64,000 nt of DNA, from the NCBI GenBank assembly GCA_965218945.1, contig OZ244718.1, positions 2,232,001 through 2,296,000 of the forward strand. Direction: 5' to 3'. The translations under genes and the position numbers were made by a program. This stretch comes from DAOUJW01 sp965218945. GTDB taxonomy: Bacteria > Chloroflexota > Dehalococcoidia > Lucifugimonadales > UBA2985. The notes under the pieces were generated by a model. It saw nothing but the letters and a program-made list of their open reading frames with translations, was not told where the DNA came from and did not search any database. Below are positions 31,940 to 40,452 of the stretch, in pieces (position 1 is the stretch's first letter; every line of letters starts with the position of its first letter).

Positions 31940-34411
31940 ATGACCAGCAGATTTGAGAAATTCTCAGAGAGAGCACGCAGGGTGCTATCGCTGGCTCAGG
32001 AAGAGGCCCAGCGGTTTAACCACAACTACATAGGCACGGAGCACATCCTTCTCGGCCTTGTCCGGGAGACGGAGGGTGTGGCGGCCCGCGTCCTGTCCAA
32101 TCTGGGGGTAGAGCTGAGCAAGATTCGGTCTGCGGTGGAGTTTATTATCGGGCGCGGCGAGAGGCACACCCCGGGCGAGATAGGACTCACTCCCAGGGCC
32201 AAGAAAGTCATTGAATTGGCGGTCGACGAAGCTCGCCGGCTGAACCATCACTACATAGGCACGGAGCACGTCCTCATCGGCCTTATGCGGGAGGGCGAAG
32301 GTGTTGCGGCGGGTGTGCTGGAGAGCTTGGGGGTAACGCTGGACAGGGTCCGGGCGGAGACCAGCCGCATACTCAGTCAGAGCGTCGGCCAGGAGCGCGG
32401 CGGGTCCTCCAAGGCGACTACACGCACTCCTACTCTTGACCAGATGGGCGTGGACATTACCAGCGCCGCTCGCGCGGGCAAGCTGGACCCGGTGGTCGGC
32501 AGGGAGAAGGAGATCCAGAGGGTTGTCCAGATCCTCAACCGGCGCACCAAGAACAACCCCGTGCTTATTGGCGAGCCGGGCGTAGGCAAGACCGCTATAG
32601 TGGAGGCCCTTGCCCAGCGTATCATCAGCGGCGATGTGCCCGAGAACCTCCAGGGCAAACGCCTGGTAACCCTGGACATGGGTTCCCTGGTGGCGGGAAC
32701 CAAGTACCGGGGTGAGTTCGAGGAGCGGCTTAAGAAGATACTGGAGGAGATACGCGGGTCCGGGCTCTGTGTGCTCTTTATCGATGAGATACACACTATG
32801 GTAGGCGCCGGAGCGGCGGAGGGAGCGGTCGATGCCGCCGACATCCTGAAGCCCGCCCTGTCCCGGGGCGAGATCCAGACCATCGGCGCGACCACCCTTG
32901 ACGACTACCGGAAGCACGTGGAGAAGGACAAAGCCTTGGAGCGAAGGCTCCAGCCCGTCTACGTGGACGAGCCTTCCACCGAGGACACCATTGAGATTCT
33001 TCGCGGGGTGAAGAGCCGCTACGAAGAGCATCATCGCCTCACCATCTCGGACGAGGCTCTGCAATCGGCGGCGAGCTTGGCGTCACGCTATATCGCCGAC
33101 CGCTTCCTGCCGGACAAGGCCATAGACCTCATTGACGAGGCCTCCTCCCGGGTTCGGATTCGCAGCAGTTCCACGCCTCTCTCCGTGAAGGAGTCAATGA
33201 AGGCCCTTGAGGGCGTCCGGCGCGAGAAGGACGAAGCCCTTGCCAGCCAGGAGTACGAGTACGCCGCCGAGATGCGGGACCGCGAGCTCAAGCTGGCCGA
33301 AAAGCTGGAGAGCATGGAGAAGGAGTGGGAGACCGAGAAGGACGGAAGTGACGTAGTGGTGACCGAGGACGACATTGAGGAAGTGGTGAGCATGTGGACG
33401 GGTATCCCGGTTACTCGCCTGGCTATGGAGGACGCCGAGCGCCTCCTGCAGATGGAGAGCGCGCTGCACGACAGGATCATCGGCCAGGACGAGGCCATCA
33501 AGGTTGTCTCCAAGGCCGTGCGCCGCGCGAGGGCCGGAGTTAAGGACCCGCGCAGGCCAATCGGCAGCTTCATTTTCCTGGGTCCCACGGGCGTAGGGAA
33601 GACAGCTTTGGTGAGGACCCTGGCTGAGTTCATGTTCGGCAGCGAAGAGGCGATGATACGCCTTGACATGTCGGAGTTCATGGAGAGACACAGCGTGGCC
33701 CGGCTGGTGGGAGCGCCCCCAGGCTATATAGGCTACGACGAGGGCGGCCAGCTCACTGAGGCGGTGCGCCGTCGCTCCTACTGCGCCATACTCCTGGACG
33801 AGATAGAGAAGGCCCATCCGGATGTCTTTAACATTCTGCTCCAGATATTCGACGACGGCCATCTGACGGACGCCAAGGGTCGCAGGGTGGACTTCCGCAA
33901 CTCCATCATCGTAATGACCAGTAACCTAGGCTCGGACCTGATCAAGCGAGACACAACAATGGGGTTCGCGATGAATGCCGACGAGGCCAAGACCAACGAG
34001 CAGCAGTACGGGCGGATGAAGGATAAGGTGATGGACGAGGTGAAGCGCTCCTTCAGGCCGGAGTTCCTCAACCGCATCGACGGCACGGTGGTGTTCCACG
34101 CCCTGAGCAAGGACCACATCCTTGAGATAGTGGAGTTGATGCTCAAGGACGTCCACGACCAGCTGCTCAAGGACAAGAACGTAGAGATGGAGGTGACCCA
34201 GGTGGCCAAGAGCCTTCTGGCGGAGAAGGGTTACGACCCCAACTTCGGCGCCAGGCCTCTCCGCAGGGTCATCCAGGACGAGATAGAGGACCGGCTGTCC
34301 GAGGAGTTGCTGACAAGCCATATGCAGGCGGGAGACACGGTGGTTATCGACGTGGAGGAGGACCAGTTCGTGATCCACACCAAGACCAAGGTGGCCCTTC
34401 CCGCAGGCTAG
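31940..34411 (+). CDS. clpC: ATP-dependent Clp protease ATP-binding subunit ClpC
   Basis: An 823-residue AAA+ unfoldase. The N-domain has two tandem repeats (FNHNYIGTEHILLGLVRE and LNHHYIGTEHVLIGLMRE). AAA-1 has Walker A GEPGVGKT near residue 211. The middle UVR segment (EYEYAAEMRDRELKL) marks ClpC rather than ClpA/B. AAA-2 has GPTGVGKT near residue 548 and the ClpP-binding C-domain. It unfolds substrates for ClpP in the cytoplasm. The usual Firmicutes ctsR-mcsA-mcsB neighbours are absent. The start ATG follows AGGGGGA. Confidence 0.95.
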   Translation: MTSRFEKFSERARRVLSLAQEEAQRFNHNYIGTEHILLGLVRETEGVAARVLSNLGVELSKIRSAVEFIIGRGERHTPGEIGLTPRAKKVIELAVDEARRLNHHYIGTEHVLIGLMREGEGVAAGVLESLGVTLDRVRAETSRILSQSVGQERGGSSKATTRTPTLDQMGVDITSAARAGKLDPVVGREKEIQRVVQILNRRTKNNPVLIGEPGVGKTAIVEALAQRIISGDVPENLQGKRLVTLDMGSLVAGTKYRGEFEERLKKILEEIRGSGLCVLFIDEIHTMVGAGAAEGAVDAADILKPALSRGEIQTIGATTLDDYRKHVEKDKALERRLQPVYVDEPSTEDTIEILRGVKSRYEEHHRLTISDEALQSAASLASRYIADRFLPDKAIDLIDEASSRVRIRSSSTPLSVKESMKALEGVRREKDEALASQEYEYAAEMRDRELKLAEKLESMEKEWETEKDGSDVVVTEDDIEEVVSMWTGIPVTRLAMEDAERLLQMESALHDRIIGQDEAIKVVSKAVRRARAGVKDPRRPIGSFIFLGPTGVGKTALVRTLAEFMFGSEEAMIRLDMSEFMERHSVARLVGAPPGYIGYDEGGQLTEAVRRRSYCAILLDEIEKAHPDVFNILLQIFDDGHLTDAKGRRVDFRNSIIVMTSNLGSDLIKRDTTMGFAMNADEAKTNEQQYGRMKDKVMDEVKRSFRPEFLNRIDGTVVFHALSKDHILEIVELMLKDVHDQLLKDKNVEMEVTQVAKSLLAEKGYDPNFGARPLRRVIQDEIEDRLSEELLTSHMQAGDTVVIDVEEDQFVIHTKTKVALPAG

Positions 34412-34601
34412 GCTGGCTCCGAGCGTCCCAGAGCCTTCCGGTTCGGCATAGTTCCGCTGGCACGCGGCTGGTGTTTGCTGTCCTTAGGCGCTCCGTTTAC
34501 TGAGTTGCCTTAGAGCGCGCCTGACGCGGCGCGTCGGGCTCCAGTGTTTATCTTCCACATGCATCTCTGTTAGAATTGCACGACATTCGGGTGAGAGCAG
34601 T

Positions 34602-36050
34602 ATGAGCAGAGAGCAGCTACGGACAGTCTACTCGTGCCGGGAGTGCGGAGCAGAGGCCCTGAGATGGGAGGGTCGCTGCCCGTCCTGCGGTGAATGGAAT
34701 ACGCTGACTGAGGTCCCGCGAAGCCCAGTCAGAGGGAGCAACTCATGGCTGCCGTCTCGCTCGGAAGCTCCCCAGGAGCTCTCCGGCGTGAGTCTGGAGC
34801 AGTGGCCTCGGATACCATTGTCCCCGGGTGAGTTCAACCGCGTGCTTGGAGGGGGGTTGGTGAGGGGTTCGCTGGTGCTGGTGGGCGGCGACCCTGGAGT
34901 CGGCAAGTCCACGCTCCTGTTGCAGATAAGCGGCGCGCTCGCCAAAGAATCCGGCCCCGTCCTCTACGTGTCGGGCGAGGAGTCCCTTCAGCAGATCAAG
35001 CTCAGAGCCGAGCGGCTGGGCATTGGAGGGCAGGGGCTTCACGTGCTGGCAGAGACGGATATGAACTCGGTGCTTCATCACCTGGACAGCCTTGCTCCCA
35101 CCATGGCGGTTATTGACTCCATCCAGTCCATGGAGTTCCCCGACCAATCGGGAGGCCCTGGGGCTATCGGGCAGGTCAGAGAGTGCGGGCTTGCCTTGCT
35201 GAGGTGGGCCAAAGCCAGAGGAGTTCCCACATTTGTCACCGGCCACGTCACCAAAGAGGGGAGCCTGGCCGGTCCACTTGCGCTTGAGCACATGGTGGAC
35301 GTGGTGCTGTACCTGGAGGGCGGCAACTTAGGGTCTTACAGGCTGCTTCGCGGAGACAAAAACCGCTTCGGCTCAACAAACGAGATAGGCGTATTCGAGA
35401 TGCGGGACGGCGGGTTGACCGAGGTGCCCAATCCCTCGGAGATAGCTTTGGCAAGCCGGAGCAAGAACGCAGTGGGTTCGGTCATAGTGCCGGTGATGGA
35501 GGGTACGAGGCCATTGCTGGTTGAGATACAAGCTCTCACCACACCTTCCTCCTTGCCTGCGCCCAGGAGAGTTGCCAACGGCGTCGATATGAGTCGTCTC
35601 CTGATGACCATTGCCGTGCTGGTAAAGAGGGCAGGGATCTACCTGTCCTCCCAGGACATCATCGTAAACGTGGCCGGCGGCTTCAGGGCTATGGAGCCGG
35701 CGGCTGACCTGGGAATGGCTCTGGCCCTCGTCTCCAGCGCGCGTAATGTTCCCCTGGCCGAGGGGATGGCTGTTTTGGGAGAGGTGGGACTCGGTGGAGA
35801 GCTGAGGAGCGTTTCCAATGTTCCCAGGCGCCTGGGTGAACTGAGCCACATGGGTTTCGAGAAATGTCTGGTGCCAGAGTCCGCCCTGCAGTCCGTGGAG
35901 ACGCCGCGGGGAATCAAGACCGCTGCGGCCGGGACACTTGTAGAGGGCTTGGGTCTGGCTCTGTCCTCGGACGCGGGCCGGGAGAGAAGTAGTCTTGGGC
36001 CTGAAATGCAGCCTGAAGAAACACCCGGAGGGGGATATGGTCGTCGCTAG
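34602..36050 (+). CDS. radA: DNA repair protein RadA/Sms
   Basis: A 482-residue RecA paralog. An N-terminal C4 zinc finger (C12, C15, C26, C29) is followed by Walker A GGDPGVGKST (residues 95-104), the RadA-specific KNRFGS motif, and a C-terminal Lon-like domain (GGFRAMEPAADLGMALAL). It drives branch migration of recombination intermediates. Its end overlaps larE by 14 nt. Tail residues after about 455 are variable. The ATG has only a weak SD (GTGAGAGC). Confidence 0.95.
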   Translation: MSREQLRTVYSCRECGAEALRWEGRCPSCGEWNTLTEVPRSPVRGSNSWLPSRSEAPQELSGVSLEQWPRIPLSPGEFNRVLGGGLVRGSLVLVGGDPGVGKSTLLLQISGALAKESGPVLYVSGEESLQQIKLRAERLGIGGQGLHVLAETDMNSVLHHLDSLAPTMAVIDSIQSMEFPDQSGGPGAIGQVRECGLALLRWAKARGVPTFVTGHVTKEGSLAGPLALEHMVDVVLYLEGGNLGSYRLLRGDKNRFGSTNEIGVFEMRDGGLTEVPNPSEIALASRSKNAVGSVIVPVMEGTRPLLVEIQALTTPSSLPAPRRVANGVDMSRLLMTIAVLVKRAGIYLSSQDIIVNVAGGFRAMEPAADLGMALALVSSARNVPLAEGMAVLGEVGLGGELRSVSNVPRRLGELSHMGFEKCLVPESALQSVETPRGIKTAAAGTLVEGLGLALSSDAGRERSSLGPEMQPEETPGGGYGRR

Positions 36051-36867
36051 CGAATCGTTGCAAGGGAAGCTGGATATGCTTGAGGGCATCCTTCAGGAAA
36101 TGGGGTCGGTTATAGTGGCCTACTCCGGAGGGGTCGACAGCACATTCCTCGCCGCTACTGCCCACGACGTCCTTGGTGAGCGGAGCCTGGCTGTGACGGC
36201 GTCTTCGCCCAGCATGGCCCCTGACGACCTGGAGGAAGCCGTGGCAACCGCGATACAGCTGGGCCTGCGTCACCGGGTGATTGAGACGAACGAGGTGCAG
36301 GACCCGCGCTACATCGCCAACGACGCCCGCAGGTGCTACTTCTGCAAGCTGGAGCTTTACACATGGCTGCAACCCATGGCCGCCGAGGAGGGCTACGACT
36401 GGATAGCCAGCGGCACCAACCTGGACGACCTGAAGGACTTTCGCCCGGGTCTGAAGGCGGGCCAGGAGTACGGCATCCGCAACCCGATGGTGGAGGCGGG
36501 GCTTACCAAGGAGGATATCCGGGTTCTCTCGAAGCGGCGCGGCCTGTCCACTTGGGACAAGCCAGCCCAGCCGTGCCTGTCGTCCCGCATACCGTACGGT
36601 ATGCCGGTGTCGGTGGAGGCCCTGCAGCGAATAGCGCAGGCCGAGGCGTGTCTGAAGGAGCTGGGGATGCGTCAGTTCAGGGTGCGCCACCACGACTCCA
36701 TTGCACGTATTGAGGCGGAGCCGGAGGATATGGCGCTGCTACTGGAGCCGGGAGTGCGTGAGAAGCTGGTCTCGGATATGCGAGAGATGGGCTACCTGTA
36801 CGTTACATTGGACCTTGCCGGGTTCCGCACAGGCAGCCTTAACGCCGCTCTGAAGGTCAAGTCCTAG
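36037..36867 (+). CDS. larE: ATP-dependent sacrificial sulfur transferase LarE
   Basis: A 276-residue PP-loop enzyme: SGGVDS (residues 30-35), CYFCK (100-104) and PAQPCLSSRIPYG with C180, the position of the Cys whose sulfur LarE gives up. It builds the pincer dithio/thioacid ligand of the nickel-pincer nucleotide cofactor of lactate racemase and related LarA enzymes. ATG 36037 is chosen because GGAGGGGG ends 2-3 nt before it and the earlier frame lies inside radA. larC is 9 kb away; larB and larA are not in the window. Confidence 0.88.
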   Translation: MVVASESLQGKLDMLEGILQEMGSVIVAYSGGVDSTFLAATAHDVLGERSLAVTASSPSMAPDDLEEAVATAIQLGLRHRVIETNEVQDPRYIANDARRCYFCKLELYTWLQPMAAEEGYDWIASGTNLDDLKDFRPGLKAGQEYGIRNPMVEAGLTKEDIRVLSKRRGLSTWDKPAQPCLSSRIPYGMPVSVEALQRIAQAEACLKELGMRQFRVRHHDSIARIEAEPEDMALLLEPGVREKLVSDMREMGYLYVTLDLAGFRTGSLNAALKVKS

Positions 36868-36887
36868 TATATTCCATAGGCCGGGAC

Positions 36888-37070
36888 TCAGGCGGCCTTC
36901 TTGATGACTTTGTCTCTGCTGCGCCTGGCGGTGTCCTGGCGGTGCAAGCGCGGGACGGGGGCTATGTCCTCCATATGCCCGCACTGAATGCACTGCTTGT
37001 ACTGGCCGTAGAAGTCTCTGTCAAAATAGAGATCTCCGCGACACCGAGGGCACGCTTTCAGCATTAACAT
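36888..37070 (-). CDS. Small zinc-ribbon protein
   Basis: 60 residues: CPRCRG and CIQCGH 21 residues apart form a four-Cys zinc ribbon, followed by a basic tail (RRSRDKVIKKAA). An AGGGAGG SD lies upstream; either ATG at 37070 or 37064 fits. Its first codon overlaps the stop of the 51-residue frame upstream (TAATG), so the two are probably co-translated from the - strand promoter at 37251-37279. The function is unknown; possible nucleic-acid binding. Confidence 0.7.
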   Translation of the reverse strand: MLMLKACPRCRGDLYFDRDFYGQYKQCIQCGHMEDIAPVPRLHRQDTARRSRDKVIKKAA

Positions 37071-37225
37071 TATATTTCGCCTCCCTTCGATGTATTTTCG
37101 ATCCGCTTCTCAAGTCTCTCTTTGATACACTCCTTATAGCAGCATATCTTGAAGAGAGTGTTAAGAACGTATATTGACGCTCGCCTTATTTCCAGTCTGC
37201 TCTTGTCAACTACCGACCTGGGCAA
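37070..37225 (-). CDS. Small Lys/Arg-rich protein upstream of the zinc-ribbon gene
   Basis: 51 residues from TTG 37225, with AGGGAG three nt upstream: basic, with a CC pair (LFKICCYKECIKERLEKR). No family recognised. It starts about 18 nt downstream of the predicted transcription start and its stop overlaps the next start codon (TAATG). It contains one copy (37134-37159) of a 26-bp sequence found again at 44376-44401. It may be a real heat-shock-controlled mini-protein, a leader, or non-coding. Confidence 0.4.
   Translation of the reverse strand: MPRSVVDKSRLEIRRASIYVLNTLFKICCYKECIKERLEKRIENTSKGGEI
37134..37159. repeat. 26-bp perfect repeat, copy 1
   Basis: TTATAGCAGCATATCTTGAA plus GAGAGT. 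Identical to 44376-44401. Here it lies inside the 51-codon frame, 64 nt upstream of the zinc-ribbon start. On the - strand, similarity continues at the protein level beyond the repeat. Confidence 0.75.
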
Positions 37226-37250
37226 GCTCTCCCTTATTGAGTCTAAAGAT

Positions 37251-37289
37251 ATTATACTACTTGACACGCTCTGTATCAAGTCTTAGAAT
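37251..37289. promoter_or_regulatory. Overlapping divergent promoters covered by an HspR-type (HAIR-like) palindrome
   Basis: Plus strand: TTGACA (37261-37266), 17 nt, TAGAAT (37284-37289), driving hspR-grpE-dnaK. Minus strand: TTGATA (37279-37274), 17 nt, TATAAT (37256-37251), driving the small - strand genes. The palindrome CTTGA-N11-TCAAG (37260-37280) matches the outer arms and exact spacing of the HAIR operator (CTTGAGT-N7-ACTCAAG, established for HspR) and covers both -35 boxes. Confidence 0.8.
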
Positions 37290-37309
37290 AAACCTATCCC
37301 GGATAAGGA

Positions 37310-37885
37310 ATGCCAATCGTCAAAAGTATGCAGAGACCCAGCCAACGCCGTACAGCGCACGTAGGCCCCGATATACCGCAGCGTCCTGGTGGCGAGGCGG
37401 GCGGGGCGATTGAGCCACGGGCCGGCAATGCGCCCGCCCGTGGTGGTGCGGAACGGGGGCAAACAGGGCCATCCAGCCAGGGTGATGACAGGGAAGTGAC
37501 CGGCGGAGTCTACGTTATCAGCGTGGCCGCCAGGATCCTGGAGATGCATCCCCAAACGCTCAGGAAGTACGAGCGCGTTGGCCTTGTTATCCCGTCCCGC
37601 AGCATCGGTATGCTGCGCCTGTACTCCATCGAGGACATAGTGCGCCTCAGGCTCATCAAGCACATGGTGGACAACCTGGGGATGAACCTGGCGGGGGTGG
37701 AGTTCGCCCTGAACTTCCTGAGCCGCATGATGGGTCTTATGGAGAAGATTCAGGCAACATCCGGGGCGGATGCGCTGCTCAGATTCGTGGTGGAGGAGTT
37801 GGAAGGGATTCTGGGTGAGATGGTGAATATGCCGCAGCCGGACTCCCGGGGTGCGGACGAAATACCTAGGAGAGAGAGCCAATGA
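37310..37885 (+). CDS. hspR: MerR-family heat-shock repressor HspR
   Basis: A 191-residue protein whose core starts at about residue 66 (VYVISVAARILEMHPQTLRKYE), the MerR-type helix-turn-helix, followed by the wing VIPSRSIGMLRLYSIEDIVRLR and a helical effector tail. HspR with DnaK as co-repressor binds HAIR operators upstream of its own operon, and such a site is present at 37260-37280. The first 65 residues are Gly/Arg/Pro-rich and not part of usual HspR. ATG 37310 has AAGGA abutting it; GTG 37495 would give a normal-length protein. grpE overlaps the stop (ATGA). Confidence 0.88.
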   Translation: MPIVKSMQRPSQRRTAHVGPDIPQRPGGEAGGAIEPRAGNAPARGGAERGQTGPSSQGDDREVTGGVYVISVAARILEMHPQTLRKYERVGLVIPSRSIGMLRLYSIEDIVRLRLIKHMVDNLGMNLAGVEFALNFLSRMMGLMEKIQATSGADALLRFVVEELEGILGEMVNMPQPDSRGADEIPRRESQ

Positions 37886-38442
37886 GCGAGGAAGAAAAAG
37901 ATGAGTTGAGCCGGACGAGAGAGGATGAAGCAGGTGGAGATGTCAACGATGCGGACCTCCGGGCACAACTGGAGGAGGCCCAGCGAGAGGCGACCCAGTT
38001 TCACACTCTGATGCAGAGGGTCCAAGCCGACTTCGTCAACTACAGGCGGCGCATGGAGGAGGAGAGGACGGCCTTGCAGGAGCGGGCAAACGAGTCCCTT
38101 GTGCTGAGGCTGCTGCCGGTCCTGGACGACTACGAGCGCGCCCTTCAGTTCGTCCCGGCCGTGGAGGAGTTTCGTCCCTGGACTGCCGGGGTGGAGTTGG
38201 TTTATCGAAACTTCAGGGGTATCCTGGAGTCCTTCGGGGTGACGCAGATCCAGGCCCTGGGCATGGGCTTCGACCCGATGGAGCACGAGTCCGTCTCCTA
38301 CCAGTTGAGTGACGACCACGAGGATGGTATGGTGATGTCAGTGGTGCGGGAGGGCTACAAGCTTCACGGGCGGGTCCTGCGTCCTGCGCAGGTGACGGTA
38401 TCCAGAAGAAATAACAAGGCAGGGGAGTCCCCAAACACCTAG
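37882..38442 (+). CDS. grpE: Nucleotide exchange factor GrpE
   Basis: A 186-residue DnaK co-chaperone. The acidic N-terminus and long coiled coil (LRAQLEEAQREATQFHTLMQ) are followed by QADFVNYRRRMEEER, the beta-wing domain, and the ends GMGFDPMEHESV and GYKLHGRVLRPAQVTVS typical of GrpE. It releases ADP from DnaK. The ATG overlaps the hspR stop (ATGA), and the dnaK gene starts 30 nt downstream. Confidence 0.93.
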   Translation: MSEEEKDELSRTREDEAGGDVNDADLRAQLEEAQREATQFHTLMQRVQADFVNYRRRMEEERTALQERANESLVLRLLPVLDDYERALQFVPAVEEFRPWTAGVELVYRNFRGILESFGVTQIQALGMGFDPMEHESVSYQLSDDHEDGMVMSVVREGYKLHGRVLRPAQVTVSRRNNKAGESPNT

Positions 38443-38471
38443 TCCTGGGACCCCCGGAGAGGAGCAATAGT

Positions 38472-40367
38472 ATGCCAAAAGTTTTGGGAATAGACCTTGG
38501 AACCACAAACTCGTGTATGGCCGTCATTGAGGTTGGCGAGTCTCAGGTGCTGGAGAACAGCGAAGGCGCTCGCGTCACACCGTCGGTGGTTGCGGTACAT
38601 CAAAGCACCGGAGAGCGCTACACAGGCCTTATCGCCAAGCGCCAGTCCGTCACCAATCCGGAGAACACCGTGTTCTCCATCAAGCGCCTGATGGGGCGCA
38701 GGTTCGAAGACGCGGAGGTGCAGAGCGCGATCAAGCGGCTTCCGTACAAGGTGGTCAAGGCCGCCAACGGCGACAGCCACGTGGTTATATCCGACAAGAC
38801 CTACTCGCCGCCGGAGGTTTCGGCAATGATCCTGCAAAAGCTGAAGCAGGACGCAGAGGCCAAGCTGGGAGAGTCGATTACCCAGGCAGTCATCACAGTC
38901 CCCGCCTATTTCAACGATACCCAGAGGCAGGCCACCAAGGACGCCGGGCGGATTGCTGGTCTGGATGTGCTTCGCATAATCAACGAGCCCACCGCCGCTT
39001 CAATGGCCTACGGCCTGGAGAAGAAGCAGGAGGAGACTGTTGCCGTGTTCGACCTGGGCGGCGGCACCTTTGACGTCTCCATACTCCAGATAGGAGAGGG
39101 TGTCTTCGAGGTCAAGGCCACCAACGGCGACACCTTCCTGGGCGGCGATGACTTCGATGAGAGGGTAATCGACTGGATCTGTGACGAGTTCAAGCGGGAG
39201 CAGGGCATAGATCTGAAGCAGGACAAGATGGCGCTGCAGAGGCTGAAGGAGGCTGCGGAGAAGGCGAAGATGGAGCTTTCAACCGCTATGCAGACGGAGC
39301 TGAACCTGCCCTTCATCACCGCGGACGCCACCGGCCCCAAGCATCTATCCATGAACCTCAGCCGCTCCAAGCTGGAGCAGCTGGTGGGCGACCTGATAGA
39401 CCGCACCACGACCCCCTGCCGCCAGGCTATCTCGGATGCAGGCATTACCACTGACCAGATAGACGAGATTGTCATGGTGGGCGGCATGACCCGTATGCCG
39501 GCGGTGGCCGAGAAGGTGAAGGAGATCTTCGGCAAGGAGCCTCACAAGGGCGTGAACCCGGATGAGGTTGTGGCCGCAGGCGCCGCCATTCAGGCGGGAG
39601 TGCTTCAGGGAGACGTGCGGGACATCCTTTTGCTGGACGTCACTCCTCTTACCCTGGGTATCGAGACCCTGGGCGGTGTGACCACCGCGTTGATCACGCG
39701 TAACACCACTATTCCTACCGCCAAGAGCGAGACCTTCACCACGGCCGCCGACGGGCAGACCAGCGTGGAGGTGCACGTCCTCCAGGGCGAGAGGCCAATG
39801 GCGGCGGACAACAAGTCCATTGGGAGATTTATCCTGGACGGCGTACTCCCGGCGCCCAGAGGAATCCCGCAGATCGACGTTAGCTTTGACATAGACGCCA
39901 ACGGCATCCTCAACGTGTCCGCCAAGGACAAGGCGACGGGCCGGGAGCAGCGAATCACCATCACCGCCAGCTCCGGTCTGGCCAAGGATGAGATAGACCG
40001 CCTGGTGGAGGAGGCGTCGCGGAACGCCGATGAGGACCGTCGGCAGCGCGAGTGGGTGGAGACCCGCAATATGGCGGACAGCGCGGCGTATAACGCTGAG
40101 AAGCTGCTCAGGGAGCAGGGAGAGAACGTGCCTGCAGACCTGAAGGAGGAGCTGGAGAGCAAGATAGCCTTGTTGAGAGAGGCCCTTCAGGCCGAGGACA
40201 TGGCTCTGGTGAGCCAGCGTTTGCAGGAGCTGCAGACCTCTCTCCAGAAGGTGGGCACGGCGGTTTACAGCCAGCAGGGCGGGCCGTCGGCTCCTCCGCC
40301 GGGCGAAGATGGAGGCCCGGACGTACCGCCTGAGGGCACCGTCGAAGGCGAGTACCGAGAGGTTTAG
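38472..40367 (+). CDS. dnaK: Molecular chaperone DnaK
   Basis: A 631-residue Hsp70. The ATPase domain starts KVLGIDLGTTNSC and has DLGGGTFDVSIL and a GGMTRMPAV adenosine motif. The substrate domain has LLDVTPLTLGIETLGG, and the C-terminal lid ends in a Gly/Pro-rich tail with GEYREV. Third gene of the hspR-grpE-dnaK operon; dnaJ does not follow. GAGAGGAG precedes the ATG. It folds client proteins and acts as HspR co-repressor in this operon type (family knowledge). Confidence 0.96.
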   Translation: MPKVLGIDLGTTNSCMAVIEVGESQVLENSEGARVTPSVVAVHQSTGERYTGLIAKRQSVTNPENTVFSIKRLMGRRFEDAEVQSAIKRLPYKVVKAANGDSHVVISDKTYSPPEVSAMILQKLKQDAEAKLGESITQAVITVPAYFNDTQRQATKDAGRIAGLDVLRIINEPTAASMAYGLEKKQEETVAVFDLGGGTFDVSILQIGEGVFEVKATNGDTFLGGDDFDERVIDWICDEFKREQGIDLKQDKMALQRLKEAAEKAKMELSTAMQTELNLPFITADATGPKHLSMNLSRSKLEQLVGDLIDRTTTPCRQAISDAGITTDQIDEIVMVGGMTRMPAVAEKVKEIFGKEPHKGVNPDEVVAAGAAIQAGVLQGDVRDILLLDVTPLTLGIETLGGVTTALITRNTTIPTAKSETFTTAADGQTSVEVHVLQGERPMAADNKSIGRFILDGVLPAPRGIPQIDVSFDIDANGILNVSAKDKATGREQRITITASSGLAKDEIDRLVEEASRNADEDRRQREWVETRNMADSAAYNAEKLLREQGENVPADLKEELESKIALLREALQAEDMALVSQRLQELQTSLQKVGTAVYSQQGGPSAPPPGEDGGPDVPPEGTVEGEYREV

Positions 40368-40379
40368 AAACTAAGGTGG

Positions 40380-40404
40380 GCCGCATCGCTATTTGCGATG
40401 CGGC
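40380..40404. terminator. Hairpin between convergent dnaK and htrA
   Basis: A 10-bp perfect stem GCCGCATCGC / GCGATGCGGC, loop TATTT. Followed by TCCCCTTAACTTT, a weak T-tract. Confidence 0.6.
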
Positions 40405-40452
40405 TCCCCTTAACTTTGGCAGGTCACAGGCTGGACACCCACAGACCGTGTG

